The notes under the pieces were generated by a model. That model had not been told where the DNA came from, searched no databases, and saw only the letters and a program-made list of their open reading frames with translations. The position numbers and the translations under genes were made by a program. A stretch of DNA of 64,000 nt, from the NCBI GenBank assembly GCA_963836355.1, contig CAWIJO010000019.1, positions 1-64,000 on the forward strand, given 5' to 3'. How positions within the stretch are numbered: position 1 is the stretch's first letter; each line of letters begins with the position of its first letter. Positions 15,640-24,729 of this stretch are shown here, one piece after another. This DNA comes from Palsa-506 sp963836355. Its GTDB lineage: Bacteria > Actinomycetota > Actinomycetes > Streptosporangiales > Streptosporangiaceae.

Positions 15640-16015
15640 CTTTGCTTGCTCCTCGTCCGGGGTCACGGGTTCCCACCGGTAACGGCCAGTAGTTGGCGCG
15701 CGCCAAGTCCTTGCCGTCGTACGGGAGTTGCGCGGTAAGGCCCACCTGCTCTTGCGCAGCGAGCGACAACGCCTGCGCCAGACCCGCGACCTGATCCGGA
15801 TTGACGGCAAACCCAGCGGCCGCGTATGCCTCGGCGCGACGCCAGAAATGGAACGAGTGCGTTAGGGAGATCCCGTGTGCGAGGACAATGACGGGCGGCC
15901 GCATCACGCCCTCGGGGAGGTAGAGCCAGCCACGGCAAAGAGTCCCCGACGAGGTGAAATCCGGCCGTAGCTCGCGCACGAGACGATCAAAGCAGGACAG
16001 AACAATCTCCAGCAA
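15629..16015 (-). pseudogene. Truncated alpha/beta hydrolase remnant
   Basis: Residues about 20-70 (DFTSSGTLCRGWLYLPEGV, then PPVIVLAHGISL, then AEAYAAAGFAV) match the start of alpha/beta hydrolases of the peptidase/esterase type, with the oxyanion HG motif. The homology stops before any catalytic serine. The rest (NPDQVAGLAQALSLAAQEQ) reads like the end of a different hydrolase or protein, suggesting an internal deletion. The stop overlaps the DUF6220-like start, exactly where the duplicated block begins. Confidence 0.5.
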
Positions 16016-16770
16016 GGTGGCCAGCCACCAGCGGGAACTCGTGTTAGCACCCCTGAGCGGGTGCGCGCGACCAGTTCTTCGCGACTGCTCCGGAGTGACC
16101 TGTTGCCGTCATCACTCGGCTGATACAAAGCCAGCAGGAGCCCGGGCCAGGGCCGTCTTCGCTGCCCTGCGCCCTGACCCCGCCCCCGGCGGCCAGCCCG
16201 CCATTCACCAACCTGGCCGCCACCACCATCGCGGCCTTTACCTTCCTTCCGGCAAAGGGCCCTCTACCCCAACGGCCTCCACCATCGCTGATCACCCTGC
16301 AGGCCAGTCGCGGACAGGGAGGCCCTTTGCCCCGGGGCCTCACCCATATTTGACCTGTGCGCCGAGTTGGCTGCTCTGAGCGCCTTCGCTTCCCGACCGG
16401 GACCTGACGCTGCGCGCCGAGTCGGCGTTCGGCGCTGGGTGCGCGGGGGCCATGCGCCACCGCCAGTGACGTCGTGTGACCAGAAGCTCGGCTCACCTGG
16501 GCGGGGCAGATCTGCCAGCCCGCGATGATGACGGCCGGTTCCGCGCCGGGCAGCGCCGTCAAGCCGCGAGGACCGGTGACGAGGCTATGAGTGCTGGCGC
16601 CGTGCGAGCCGCAGGATGAGGTCCACGCTGCTGGCAGTGGCCTGCCGGTCTGGCTGGTCTCAAATGTGGTCTCATTCGCCTGGGTTCGCGGGCTTCCGCC
16701 AAGACCCATCCGTTACGGTCAGCCCAGGTCACGGACGGCGGCGGACCTCGGTGAACGCTGGTCAGCATTG
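16016..16770. other. Gene-poor stretch beside the tRNA fragment
   Basis: A minus-strand frame spans most of this region, but it has scattered rare codons, no recognisable domain and no ribosome binding site. I see no gene. The composition and position next to a tRNA 3' fragment fit the edge of an integrated island. Confidence 0.4.
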
Positions 16771-16826
16771 TTGGAAAGCGTGTTGGGGGAAACCCCTCAG
16801 GAGTTCGAATCTCCTATCCTCCGCCA
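16771..16826 (+). pseudogene. tRNA-Ser(GGA) 3' fragment, probable attachment scar
   Basis: From TTGGAAAGCGTG (anticodon loop with GGA) through the long variable arm TTGGGGGAAACCCCTCA, T-arm GAGTTCGAATCTC and acceptor ATCCTCCG to CCA, this is the 3' two-thirds of a serine tRNA. The bases upstream do not form the D-arm, the 5' acceptor strand GGAGGAT, or the 5' side of the anticodon stem. Integrases that use tRNA genes leave exactly such a 3' segment, starting in the anticodon loop, at one end of the island. Confidence 0.75.
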
Positions 16827-17744
16827 TGCTGACCTGCGAAAACAACGATAGCGGCCGCTAGCACGCGAGCGCCTTGTGTCGGCGTGGTCTCAGTGGTCTC
16901 AGTTATCAACCGTAGATGGTGCCATCGCCAGGATCGGCCGCAGCTGTTGTGCCTGGTCACGGGCGTCGTGAACGGACCTGAACGGCCTGAGCGAAGGAGT
17001 GCGCGCCGCCGAAGCGTGCGCCCTGCCGTTCAGAGCAGGCCGGGACCGTCCGCGACCTGGGTGCAGGTTGCTGTTGCGTGCGTCCGGATGCCCGCCAACT
17101 TACAGACGTATCACACTGAGTGATCGGGAAGTTTCGAGGAGAACGCACACCGAACTGCTTCGTTCGGCATTGCTGCTGGTCGTCGGCCGCATTCCAAACG
17201 GGCGCGCCCGAGCTTGGATGATCTGCGCGCTACGCTCCCGGCTGGAGGCTTCGGCGAGTGAGGCTGATCGCCGCCACCGGAGGCATCGTTGCGGCGATGA
17301 ACACGGCCGTATCCTGATCTGGTTGGCCGATGGGCGAGTTGCCGGTACGGCGCAGCGCTCCTGCCTGCCGGGCGGCGGATGCCCCGGTCACGGCGAGGAC
17401 GTCCTGGTGATCGATTGGCGCGTCCGGCAGGCCCGCCGCCGGGTTGGTGACCATCGAGAATCCAGAGCATCTCCGCGTGACGGCGCCGTACCTGCCTACC
17501 TGCGCGGGCTCAGCAGGAATGGCTCCCGCTCCACGCTGTGCGCTCGATGGTGCCAGAGACGGCGAGGGGCTGGATTTCTTCGCCAGGTCACGAATGCAGT
17601 CGCGCTCCAAGCGAGGAGGAGCGTCACAAGCGCTCTCCCCGCGGCCCCCTCCTTATGGGACCGGCACCAACGGCACCGTAGCCAGGAAGCCGTGGCGCGA
17701 AGCAGGAATCCGTCCGGCGGACCGGTCAAATACGGGAAGCATGT
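16827..17744. other. Gene-poor stretch
   Basis: Overlapping frames exist on both strands, but codon-position GC does not favour any of them strongly and no motif is recognised. A minus-strand frame at 17230-17610 ends in TRRSLQPGA without known similarity. I annotate no gene here. Confidence 0.4.
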
Positions 17745-20102
17745 TCATTCGTTTCTCGCGACCTCGGGTCCGGTGATGCGTGCCAGCAGCGGGAAGGTGG
17801 CCGCGATGATGCCGAGCGACACGATGATCCCGCCCGCGGTGAGGAGGTAGTACGCGGCGCCGGGCGCGACCATCGGGTGCTGCTGTGCCCCGGAGGCGAA
17901 CATCGCGGCGCCGGCGAACCCGGTGCCGATCGCGACGGCGGCGACGGAGAGCAGCGGCACGGCGCCCTCCAGCGCGACGACGCGGCGCAGCGTGGCGAGC
18001 CGGGCGCCGGTGAGCCGCAGCAGGCTGAACGGCCGCTTGCGGTCAGCGAGCCCGGCCGCGATGCCCGTGGCGAGCGTGCAGCCGGCGATCAGCAGGCTGA
18101 TCAGGATCACCACGTTCGCGAGCTGCTGGTAGTCGCTGTGGGCGGAATTGTCGTGCGCGATGATGTCGCCGATGGTGGACGGCGAGCTGACCCCGGGGTA
18201 GGCGTGTGCGTTTTCAAGCACCGTCCTTGCCTGCTCGACCGCCGGCAAGGTGCCGTTCGTCGCCACGTCGATGGCGTCCACGCCCAGGGTGTCCAGTCGC
18301 GTGGCCGGGACGTTCGCGGCCGGCCAGGTGATCGCGGTGGCGTCCACGCCGAACAGGTGCCCGTTGAACCCGTCTTCGGGGAACGCCGCCGCTGTCGCCC
18401 CGGCCGGGCAGCGGCCCAGGGCGGGAACGGCCGCGAGCTGCGCGCACGAGACCACGCCTGCCGGAATCGGACCGGTGATGCCCTGATTGGTGCCGAGGTT
18501 GTGAAATGTCGCGGGGATGGTCAGCCGCGGGTCCGCGCGGACCACGAGCACCCCCTGTACGCCGGGGATCCCGCTCAGCTGTGCCGTGAGCGGCGCGGCG
18601 GGCGCGGCTGGCCCCGGGCGCGCCGTGCCCATACTCGTTCCCGGGGCGCTGTTGCCGGCCACCTGGTTCGATGCCGATACCTGGTTGGTGAGCACGTTCG
18701 CCTCGGCGGCGCTGCCCCACCGGGTGAGATCCTTGGCGTTTTGAGTGGTGATCGCCACCACGGCCACGGTGGTGATGAACAGTGCAAGCACCAGGCCGCT
18801 GACGGCGCGGAAAGCGGCCCTGGGGTCGTCGGCGAGGCGGCAGGCGGCGATCAGCGTGCCGGGGCGGCTGGTCCACCGGGCCATGGCCCTGGCCGCGGCC
18901 ATGGTGAGCCACGGGCCCGCGATGAACAGGCCGACGATGATAAGCGCGAAGCTGGACACGAACGCCTGGACCTGCCCGCCCACGGAGGCCGGGTGGCCGT
19001 GGATGGTCCAGAAGCCGAGCTCGGTCAGGCCGGCCAGCAGCGGCACCACCCGCCAGGCCCGCGGCGGCTTCGGCGTGGCCCGGCGGGCGACGCCGAGCGG
19101 GGAGATGTGCACCCGGCGCAGCGCCAGCCGGGCCGCCACGGCGGCGAAGACGGGCACGCCGATCGCGACCGCGACGATGTCCAGCGGGCTGAGCGTCAGT
19201 TCGCTCGGGAAGAACGGCTCGCCGATGAACGGGATGCCCGCGACCGGGATGCGCAGCAGGAAGAAGATCCCGAACCCGGCCGCCACCCCGAGGACCGCGG
19301 CTGCCGTCGATTCGGTGGCGGCGAGCAGGGAGACCTGCCTGCGGGTCGCGCCGACCAGCCGCATCGCCGCGAACCGTTCCTCGCGGCGGGCGGCCGACAG
19401 CCGGGTCGCGGTGGCGATGAAGATCAGCACCGGTGCCAGGATGGCCAGCGCCACGACGGACAGGATGAGGTCAGTGGCGCTCGTCCCGCCTCCCGGGTCG
19501 GACGGGGGGTAGGTCAGGCCCTGGGGGTTGGCCTCCGTCTGGGGGACCGGCCAGCCCAGCTCCGTCGTGGAGATGGACGTCACCTGCACGCTGTTCGGCG
19601 TTTGCGCCAGCTGCGCCGGGGTGCGCCCGATGATGATGACCAGCGAGCTCGGTGACGGCAGCGCGGCGTCGCCGATCGTGCCGGCCAGATGGCCGGGGTA
19701 GCGGTCCGCAAGCTGGTTCGCCGGGGTGCTGCGCAGCAGTGCGGCGAGCGCGGGCGAAGCGTAGTACTGGCCGGGTCCCGGGTCCCGGGTGATGCCCGGC
19801 GGCACAGGGGACGAGGTGCCGGTGGCGGCCACGTCGAACTGGTTGATGGGCTGGCCGTTGAAGGTGTCGCCGCCGGGGTGCCACCACAGCGGGGCGGTGC
19901 CCGTCGCCGGGCCGGGTGGCACCCACGCGGTGCCGGTCCAGAACCAGGCGTGGCGGCTGTTCCAGGTGGTGACCGCGTTGGTCGCGGCCACGGCGGTCAG
20001 CAGCAGCCCAACGCCGAGGCCGACCGCGGCGGCCAGGATGACCAGCCGGGTGATCGCCTCGCGGCCGCCACTGACCGCCAGCCGCAGCCCGAGCTCGATC
20101 AC
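17745..20102 (-). CDS. FtsX-family ABC transporter permease
   Basis: The 785-residue protein starts with one membrane anchor (LVILAAAVGLGVGLLLTAVA), then a large extracytoplasmic domain. FtsX-type helices follow around residue 260-400 (ILSVVALAILAPVLIFIATA, then RREERFAAMRLVGATRRQVS, the cytoplasmic coupling motif). A second extracellular domain and a second FtsX module near 660-780 (FSLLRLTGARLATLRRVVAL) complete it. This is the exporter layout in which a 4+4-helix permease works with an ATPase without substrate translocation through a classic channel. GTG 20102 overlaps the ATPase stop (GTGA). Third gene of a PadR-controlled operon; likely involved in envelope stress or peptide resistance, which is inference. 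Confidence 0.88.
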   Translation of the reverse strand: MIELGLRLAVSGGREAITRLVILAAAVGLGVGLLLTAVAATNAVTTWNSRHAWFWTGTAWVPPGPATGTAPLWWHPGGDTFNGQPINQFDVAATGTSSPVPPGITRDPGPGQYYASPALAALLRSTPANQLADRYPGHLAGTIGDAALPSPSSLVIIIGRTPAQLAQTPNSVQVTSISTTELGWPVPQTEANPQGLTYPPSDPGGGTSATDLILSVVALAILAPVLIFIATATRLSAARREERFAAMRLVGATRRQVSLLAATESTAAAVLGVAAGFGIFFLLRIPVAGIPFIGEPFFPSELTLSPLDIVAVAIGVPVFAAVAARLALRRVHISPLGVARRATPKPPRAWRVVPLLAGLTELGFWTIHGHPASVGGQVQAFVSSFALIIVGLFIAGPWLTMAAARAMARWTSRPGTLIAACRLADDPRAAFRAVSGLVLALFITTVAVVAITTQNAKDLTRWGSAAEANVLTNQVSASNQVAGNSAPGTSMGTARPGPAAPAAPLTAQLSGIPGVQGVLVVRADPRLTIPATFHNLGTNQGITGPIPAGVVSCAQLAAVPALGRCPAGATAAAFPEDGFNGHLFGVDATAITWPAANVPATRLDTLGVDAIDVATNGTLPAVEQARTVLENAHAYPGVSSPSTIGDIIAHDNSAHSDYQQLANVVILISLLIAGCTLATGIAAGLADRKRPFSLLRLTGARLATLRRVVALEGAVPLLSVAAVAIGTGFAGAAMFASGAQQHPMVAPGAAYYLLTAGGIIVSLGIIAATFPLLARITGPEVARNE

Positions 20103-20815
20103 GGCTTGGCCCCGGTGAGCGTCCCGACCGTGCCGTCCCTGACGACAACCTCGCGGTCGGCGTAGGCGGCGACCCGCGCGTCGTGGGTGACCAGGATGAC
20201 CGTGGTGCCGTGCTCGCGGGCCGCGGCGACCAGCAGGTCCATCACCAGCTCGCCGGACACCGAGTCGAGCGACCCGGTCGGCTCGTCGGCGAACAGCACC
20301 TCCGGGCTGGCGACCAGGCCGCGGGCCAGCGCGATGCGCTGCGCCTGCCCGCCGGACAGCTCCCCGGACCTGCGGCCTTCGAGCCCGTCCAGGCCGAGCG
20401 CGGGAAACCATTTCCTGGCCGCCGTCATCGCCGGGCCGCGGCGGGTGCCGGACAGCAGCAGCGGTAGCGCGGCGTTCTGTTCCGCGGTCAGCTCGGGGAC
20501 CAGCTGGCCGGACTGGAACACGAACCCGAACCGGCCCCGGCGCAGCGCGCTGCGCCGGTCATCGCTCAGGGCATCCAGCCGCTGCCTGCCGAACCAGACC
20601 TCGCCCTGGTCGGGGACCAGGATGCCCGCCAGGCAGTGCAGCAGGGTGGACTTGCCCGAGCCGCTCGGCCCCATGACCGCGACGATCTCGCCCTCCCGGA
20701 CGCCCAGCGACGCGCCGCGCAGCGCCGGCGTTTCGCCGAACGAAAGGACCAGGTCCCGCGCCTCGACGATGTTCCCGGTCTTGGGTTCCGCCACGGCGGG
20801 GAGCTTCACGGTCAC
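20099..20815 (-). CDS. ABC transporter ATP-binding protein (LolD/MacB type)
   Basis: The 238-residue protein has a complete nucleotide-binding domain: Walker A GPSGSGKST, Q-loop region FGFVFQSGQLVPELT, signature LSGGQAQRIALARGL, Walker B EVLFADEPTGSLD and H-loop VILVTHDARV. It is an intact LolD/MacB-type ATPase that pairs with the FtsX permease downstream. GTG 20815 overlaps the stop of the PadR gene and its own stop overlaps the permease start, so all three genes are translationally coupled. Confidence 0.93.
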   Translation of the reverse strand: MTVKLPAVAEPKTGNIVEARDLVLSFGETPALRGASLGVREGEIVAVMGPSGSGKSTLLHCLAGILVPDQGEVWFGRQRLDALSDDRRSALRRGRFGFVFQSGQLVPELTAEQNAALPLLLSGTRRGPAMTAARKWFPALGLDGLEGRRSGELSGGQAQRIALARGLVASPEVLFADEPTGSLDSVSGELVMDLLVAAAREHGTTVILVTHDARVAAYADREVVVRDGTVGTLTGAKP

Positions 20816-21336
20816 CGGCGCACCGCCCGTTCGAGCAGGTCCAGCCGGGCCGCGGTATGGTCGATCCATCGTAGGTCAGCCTCCAGCCGGTAGAGGGCAT
20901 GGTCGGCGAGCAGCACGTCAAGAGGCTCCCCGGCCCGTTTGAGTTCGGTGAGCTCGCGCATCCGCTGCAGGTGCGCCGCCCGCTGCTTGTCGAGGTAGCC
21001 GTCGGCCGGGCGGTCGAGCATCAGGGCGAGCACCACCTTGGCGAACAGCTCGCTGTGCAGGTCCGGCTCCGGCGGGGCCGGCTCGGCCAGCCACCGCTCC
21101 ACGTCGGCGATGCCCGCCTCGGTGATGACGTACCGCCGCCGTTCGGGCCCGGCCCCCTGCTCGGCCAGTCCGGGGATCGCCTTCCCGTCCCTGGCCAGCC
21201 TGGACAGGGTCGCGTACACCTGGCTGTAGCGCAGCGGCCTGCCCCGCCCGAAGTACGCGTCGTAGTCCCGTTTCAGGTCATACCCGTGGCTCGGCCCCCG
21301 CTCAAGCAGGCCAAGCAGTGTCAGCGGAACACTCAT
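20812..21336 (-). CDS. PadR-family transcriptional regulator
   Basis: The 174-residue protein has the PadR winged helix (MSVPLTLLGLLERGPSHGYD ... YSQVYATLSRLARDGKAIPG ... RRRYVITEAG) followed by the C-terminal Vir_act_alpha-like dimerisation helices. Such proteins repress adjacent transporter genes until a ligand binds. ATG 21336 is chosen because the family motif begins at once after it. It is the first gene of the operon and a perfect inverted repeat lies directly upstream, so autoregulation is expected. Confidence 0.92.
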   Translation of the reverse strand: MSVPLTLLGLLERGPSHGYDLKRDYDAYFGRGRPLRYSQVYATLSRLARDGKAIPGLAEQGAGPERRRYVITEAGIADVERWLAEPAPPEPDLHSELFAKVVLALMLDRPADGYLDKQRAAHLQRMRELTELKRAGEPLDVLLADHALYRLEADLRWIDHTAARLDLLERAVRR

Positions 21337-21342
21337 AACCAA

Positions 21343-21379
21343 GAGAATACTCCAAGAGCATACTCTTGGAAAGTAGTCT
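21343..21379 (-). promoter_or_regulatory. PadR operon promoter with palindromic operator
   Basis: TCCAAGAG-CATA-CTCTTGGA at 21351-21370 is a perfect inverted repeat with 8-base arms. On the minus strand, TATTCT just before the gene (about 21344-21349) and TTTCCA 17 bases further upstream fit -10 and -35 boxes, placing the repeat in the spacer. A bound repressor there would block RNA polymerase. Binding by the PadR protein is inferred from position. Confidence 0.6.
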
Positions 21380-22295
21380 CAGGAGGCAGGCTAGCTCTCA
21401 CTTGGAGTCCCGGTACCGTCACGGTGCCGGGTCGCTCGGGGCCGCCTACCGCCGCTCAGCCTCGCCTAACTTCCAGCGGCGCGGAGGATGCGTCCGTCCG
21501 TGTCTTGTGCGTTTCGTGTCGGTCTGGCCAGGTCCGGTTGGGCAATCCCTGGAACTGTAGAGACTTCCGATTTGGTGATACGGCCTGTGCGCCGCGCGCC
21601 TGTTCGGCGCGGAACGAACCGCTCGCGGTTGGGTCAGGTGGCGCCTGTCTTCGACCGGCTGGCCGCGAGCTTCGCCAACGGGCAGTCCTGCAGTTACGAG
21701 GTGGTCAGCGCAGACGTCGACGCCAATCTGAGTTATTTCGCCGCGATCGAACGGTCGTCGGCCAGCACCGGGTGACAGAGAGCTACAACAGTACGCGCCG
21801 CGAGTGACGATCTTTCGCCGCGAAGGTGGCTCGATGAGGCGTCACGAGACTTCCTCGACCAGCGGCGCACGTCGGGCGCCATGTGAGCGGCCGAGAGCCT
21901 CGGCTTTGAATACGTCGGCATGATCGGTCAGGCGCTAGCAGACCACCAAGTCGCGCGTCATCGGCATGACCGTGCGCATCTGACAGATTGATATGCGCAG
22001 GCTCGAACACTGGCGGCGAGCGCGCTTATCGGCGGCTCTTCGCGCTGCGGCGTCAGGGAAGTCTGTGACGCTCCGCGATTGGCGCCAGGCTCGGATAGAT
22101 CTGCATGTCCGTGTGAGAGGCACCCTGGACTCCTTCGGCAGGCGCTGCGTCTTCTGGCGCGCGTGCTGTTGATTGCATCTGGCGTCGGGCAGGATGCCTG
22201 GCTGCTCTGGCGTGCCTCATCACGGCAGGTGCGGCCCTATGAGCCCACGCACACAGCCCATTCGATCGGCGACTGGCCGGAGGCGCTGCGCCGTC
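21380..22295. other. Gene-poor stretch with hydrolase/cyclase-fold debris
   Basis: Apart from a short SnoaL-like fragment at about 21633-21775, no gene can be supported. Frames on both strands are short and lack starts or motifs. This looks like decayed sequence between two exporter operons. Confidence 0.4.
21633..21775 (+). pseudogene. SnoaL-like domain fragment
   Basis: The frame VAPVFDRLAASFANGQS, then YEVVSADVDANLSYFAAIER, resembles the middle of SnoaL/ketosteroid-isomerase-like proteins of the NTF2 fold. Neither a proper start region nor the C-terminal strands are present. Similarity is judged by eye and the piece is short. Confidence 0.35.
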
Positions 22296-22580
22296 CTACT
22301 GGGCCGCAGTCCGCGGCCGCCGACCGGACAGGTCCTCCACGGTCTGCTCGATACCGACGGCCTCCCGCTCGATGTCCTCCAGGTACAACCGCCCAGCGAC
22401 AATCTGACCACCAACGACATCAAACAGCGTCACCCCGCGCATCCCGAAGGCCTGCCCGTCACTGCGGATGCCCGACCAGCGCCATTCGGTCCAGGTCGTG
22501 TCACCATCGTGGACCAACCGGCAGATCTCGGCGCAAAAGTCGGGGATCCCCGGCAGCATGGCCTCCCAGTTGGTCGGCAG
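22296..22580 (-). pseudogene. SnoaL/NTF2-like protein, N-terminally truncated
   Basis: The C-terminal part of an NTF2-fold protein is clear: MLPGIPDFCAEICRLVHDGD, then WTEWRWSGIRSDGQAFGMRG, then VTLFDVVGGQIVAGRLYLED. The first helix and strand are absent, although the frame is open a few codons upstream (NWEAM). It may be a remnant or a truncated protein starting at ATG 22559. These folds serve many reactions, so no substrate is suggested. Confidence 0.5.
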
Positions 22581-22712
22581 GCGGCAGAGCCGAAAGGCGA
22601 CAAGCCGCTGGCGGACTGGCTGATCCCCGGTCCACTACCTGCGCAAAGGTGTCTCCTTCCGCCAGGCCCGCACGACCCGCCCAGCTGGGCCGCGGTCGCT
22701 GGATGCGGCCGG

Positions 22713-23947
22713 TCAGATGCTCCACAGGGCCTGGGTGGGGGACAGGCGGGCGGCGCGGATCGCCGGGAGCAGCCCGGCCAGGGCGCCGATGAGCACGGCG
22801 GTGGCGATGCCGCCGGCCCACGCCTCGGGCGGAATGACGGTGGCCCAGCCCTTGTGCCGGGCGTAGACGGCGGTGGCCGCCGCGCCTGCGCCGACGCCGG
22901 CGATGCCGCCGATGGCCGCGAGCAGGGTCGCCTCGGACAGGAACTGGATGCGGATGTGGCCCTTGGTCGCGCCCAGGGCGCGGCGCAGCCCGATCTCGGA
23001 GCGGCGTTCGAGGACGGAGATGACCATGATGTTGGCCACCCCGATCGCGCCGACCAGCAGCGCCACCGCGCCCAGGCCCAGGAACAGGGTATTGAACGCC
23101 TCCTTGGACTTGAGCTGGGCGGTGAGCGCGGCCGATGTCTGGGACACATTCACATAGGACGGGTTTTCCGGGTTGGCCTGGGCGGCCAGCAGGTTGTCCA
23201 CCGCCCGGACCTGGCTGGTGGCGGCTTTGACGTAGATGGTGGAGGGATGCCCGTCGAAGCCCAGGTACTTCCCGGCGGCCGGGTAGCCGATCAGCACACT
23301 GGAGTCGATTTCGGGGGCCAGCACCGCGGGCTTGAGGATCCCGGTGACGTAGAACCACGTGCGGCCGGCCCAGATCCGCTCACCGGGCCAGATCCGGTCG
23401 ATGCCCATCCGCTGCGCGGCCGCCGCGCCCAGCACGCATACGGGTTCCCGGGCCGTGGCGGCGTTGAGGAACCTGCCCTGCGCGAGCGAAGTGCTGGCCA
23501 CCCTGGGCAGGCTCAAGGTGGCGGCGTCCACGCTGAGCGCGTTGGTTTCGATCGGGTTGACGTAGGGAGACTTGTAGGCGTTGACGCCGTTGACCTGCCC
23601 GGTGTCTTGCACCGCGGTGACCCCTGGCAGCCGGGCGATCATCCCCGGGGCGGGCGTGGGCAGCTCCGCGGTCCGGCCGACGAAGGTCTGTCCGTTCTGG
23701 ACGGTGAGCAGGTTGGTGCCCAGCGCGGCGATCTCGGTGTTCAGCCCTGCTGCCGACGAGGACGACAATCCGAGCACCGCGACGATCGCGGCCACCCCGA
23801 TCGCGATCCCCAGAGCCGACAGCGCGGCGCGCAGCTTGCGAGTGGCCAGCCCTACCGCGGCCAGCCGGGCCAGGTCGGCGATCCGCAGCCGGGCCGGCGC
23901 CGCGGCGCCGGCCAGCCCGGCCCGGCGGCAGGCGTCGCCGTGGTCAT
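22713..23947 (-). CDS. MacB-like ABC exporter permease, start region frameshifted
   Basis: The protein has an N-terminal helix (RKLRAALSALGIAIGVAAIV), an extracytoplasmic MacB-like core domain (TSLAQGRFL ... VYVLGAAAA-type region) and three C-terminal helices. These include VALLVGAIGVANIMVISVLE then RRSEIGLRRALGATKGHIRI and LLPAIRAARLSPTQALWSI, the hallmark FtsX ending. The ATG at 23947 overlaps the ATPase stop (ATGA), but its frame does not match the body; a single-base change near 23910 is needed, otherwise translation must start at a CTG. It belongs to the adaptor-ATPase-permease operon. Confidence 0.8.
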
Positions 23948-24729
23948 CGGCCCTGCTCCTGCCCGGCCCGCGGGCAGGCCACCAGCCGCCGGCCCGCCTC
24001 GCCGCTGTCAGCGGCGATCCGCCCGTCGAGCATCTCGATCTGCCGGCCCATCCGGGCGGCGATCGCCTGGTCGTGGGTGACCACCACGATCGTGGCCCCG
24101 CGGGAGTTGAGGTCTTCCAGCAGGTCCAGGATCGCGGCGCCGGTGGCCTGGTCCAGATTCCCGGTGGGCTCGTCGGCCAGCACGATCGCGGGGAGCCGGC
24201 CAGCGCCCGGGCGATCGCGACCCGCTGCCGCTCGCCCCCCGACAGCCGGGTCGGCCGCACGGACAGCTTGTGGCCGAGCCCGACCCGCTCCAGCGCGGCC
24301 GCGGCCCGCTCCCGGCGCATCGGCGGCGCCGTATCCGGCATACAGCAGCCCGCCGGCCACGTTGGCCAGCGCGGTCTGCTGCTCGGCCAGGAAGAACTGC
24401 TGGAACACGAACCCGACTGACCCGGCCCGCAGCCCGGCCAGCTGCCGGTCCGACAAGGCGGCCAGGTCCAGGCCGGTGACCCGCACCGTGCCGGAGGTCG
24501 GCTTGTCCAGGGTCCCGGCCAGGTGCAGCAGCGTGGTCTTCCCCGACCCCGACGGGCCCAGCAGCGCGACCAGCTCCCCGGCTCTCACCGTGAAGCTCAC
24601 CCCGGCCAGCGCGGTCACCGGCGGCCGGCTCGGGTAGATCTTGGTCACCGCATCCAGCTCCAGCACCCTTCCCGGGCAGCCGGCCAGGGACGGGACCGTG
24701 CCAGAAAGCACGCCCGGCGCGCCGCTCAT
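23944..24729 (-). CDS. MacB-like ABC ATPase with its signature motif out of frame
   Basis: The open frame carries Walker A GPSGSGKTTLLHLAG, FVFQQFFLAEQQ, Walker B IVLADEPTGNLD and the H-loop VVVTHDQAIA. However, between about 24190 and 24330 the homologous sequence (LGHKLSVRPTRLSGGERQR, then VAIARALAGSP) lies in another frame, so the LSGGERQ signature essential for ATP hydrolysis is replaced by an alanine/arginine-rich stretch. Two compensating single-base changes explain this: either a dead protein or assembly errors. ATG 24729 overlaps the adaptor stop. Confidence 0.8.
   Translation of the reverse strand: MSGAPGVLSGTVPSLAGCPGRVLELDAVTKIYPSRPPVTALAGVSFTVRAGELVALLGPSGSGKTTLLHLAGTLDKPTSGTVRVTGLDLAALSDRQLAGLRAGSVGFVFQQFFLAEQQTALANVAGGLLYAGYGAADAPGAGRGRAGAGRARPQAVRAADPAVGGRAAAGRDRPGAGRLPAIVLADEPTGNLDQATGAAILDLLEDLNSRGATIVVVTHDQAIAARMGRQIEMLDGRIAADSGEAGRRLVACPRAGQEQGR

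Larger units (their letters stand above)
13026..15655 (-). repeat. Left copy of a 2.6-kb inverted duplication
   Basis: This block (orphan kinase plus DUF6220-like gene and its leader) is highly similar to 36762-39380 in the opposite orientation, including the ribosome-site region GGACGAGGAGC. Similarity ends abruptly upstream, in the hydrolase remnant on this side. Identity was judged from the two translations. Confidence 0.75.

Noticed and set aside
16044..16709. 221-codon minus-strand frame as a gene
   Set aside because: No ribosome binding site or domain, poor codon-position bias, and it lies at the edge of an island.
17877..19655. 592-codon plus-strand frame opposite the FtsX permease
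   Set aside because: Arg/Gly-rich translation with no motif, antisense to a well-supported membrane protein.
22173..24080. 635-codon plus-strand frame over the MacB region
   Set aside because: Antisense to the ATPase and permease; composition is typical of shadow frames.
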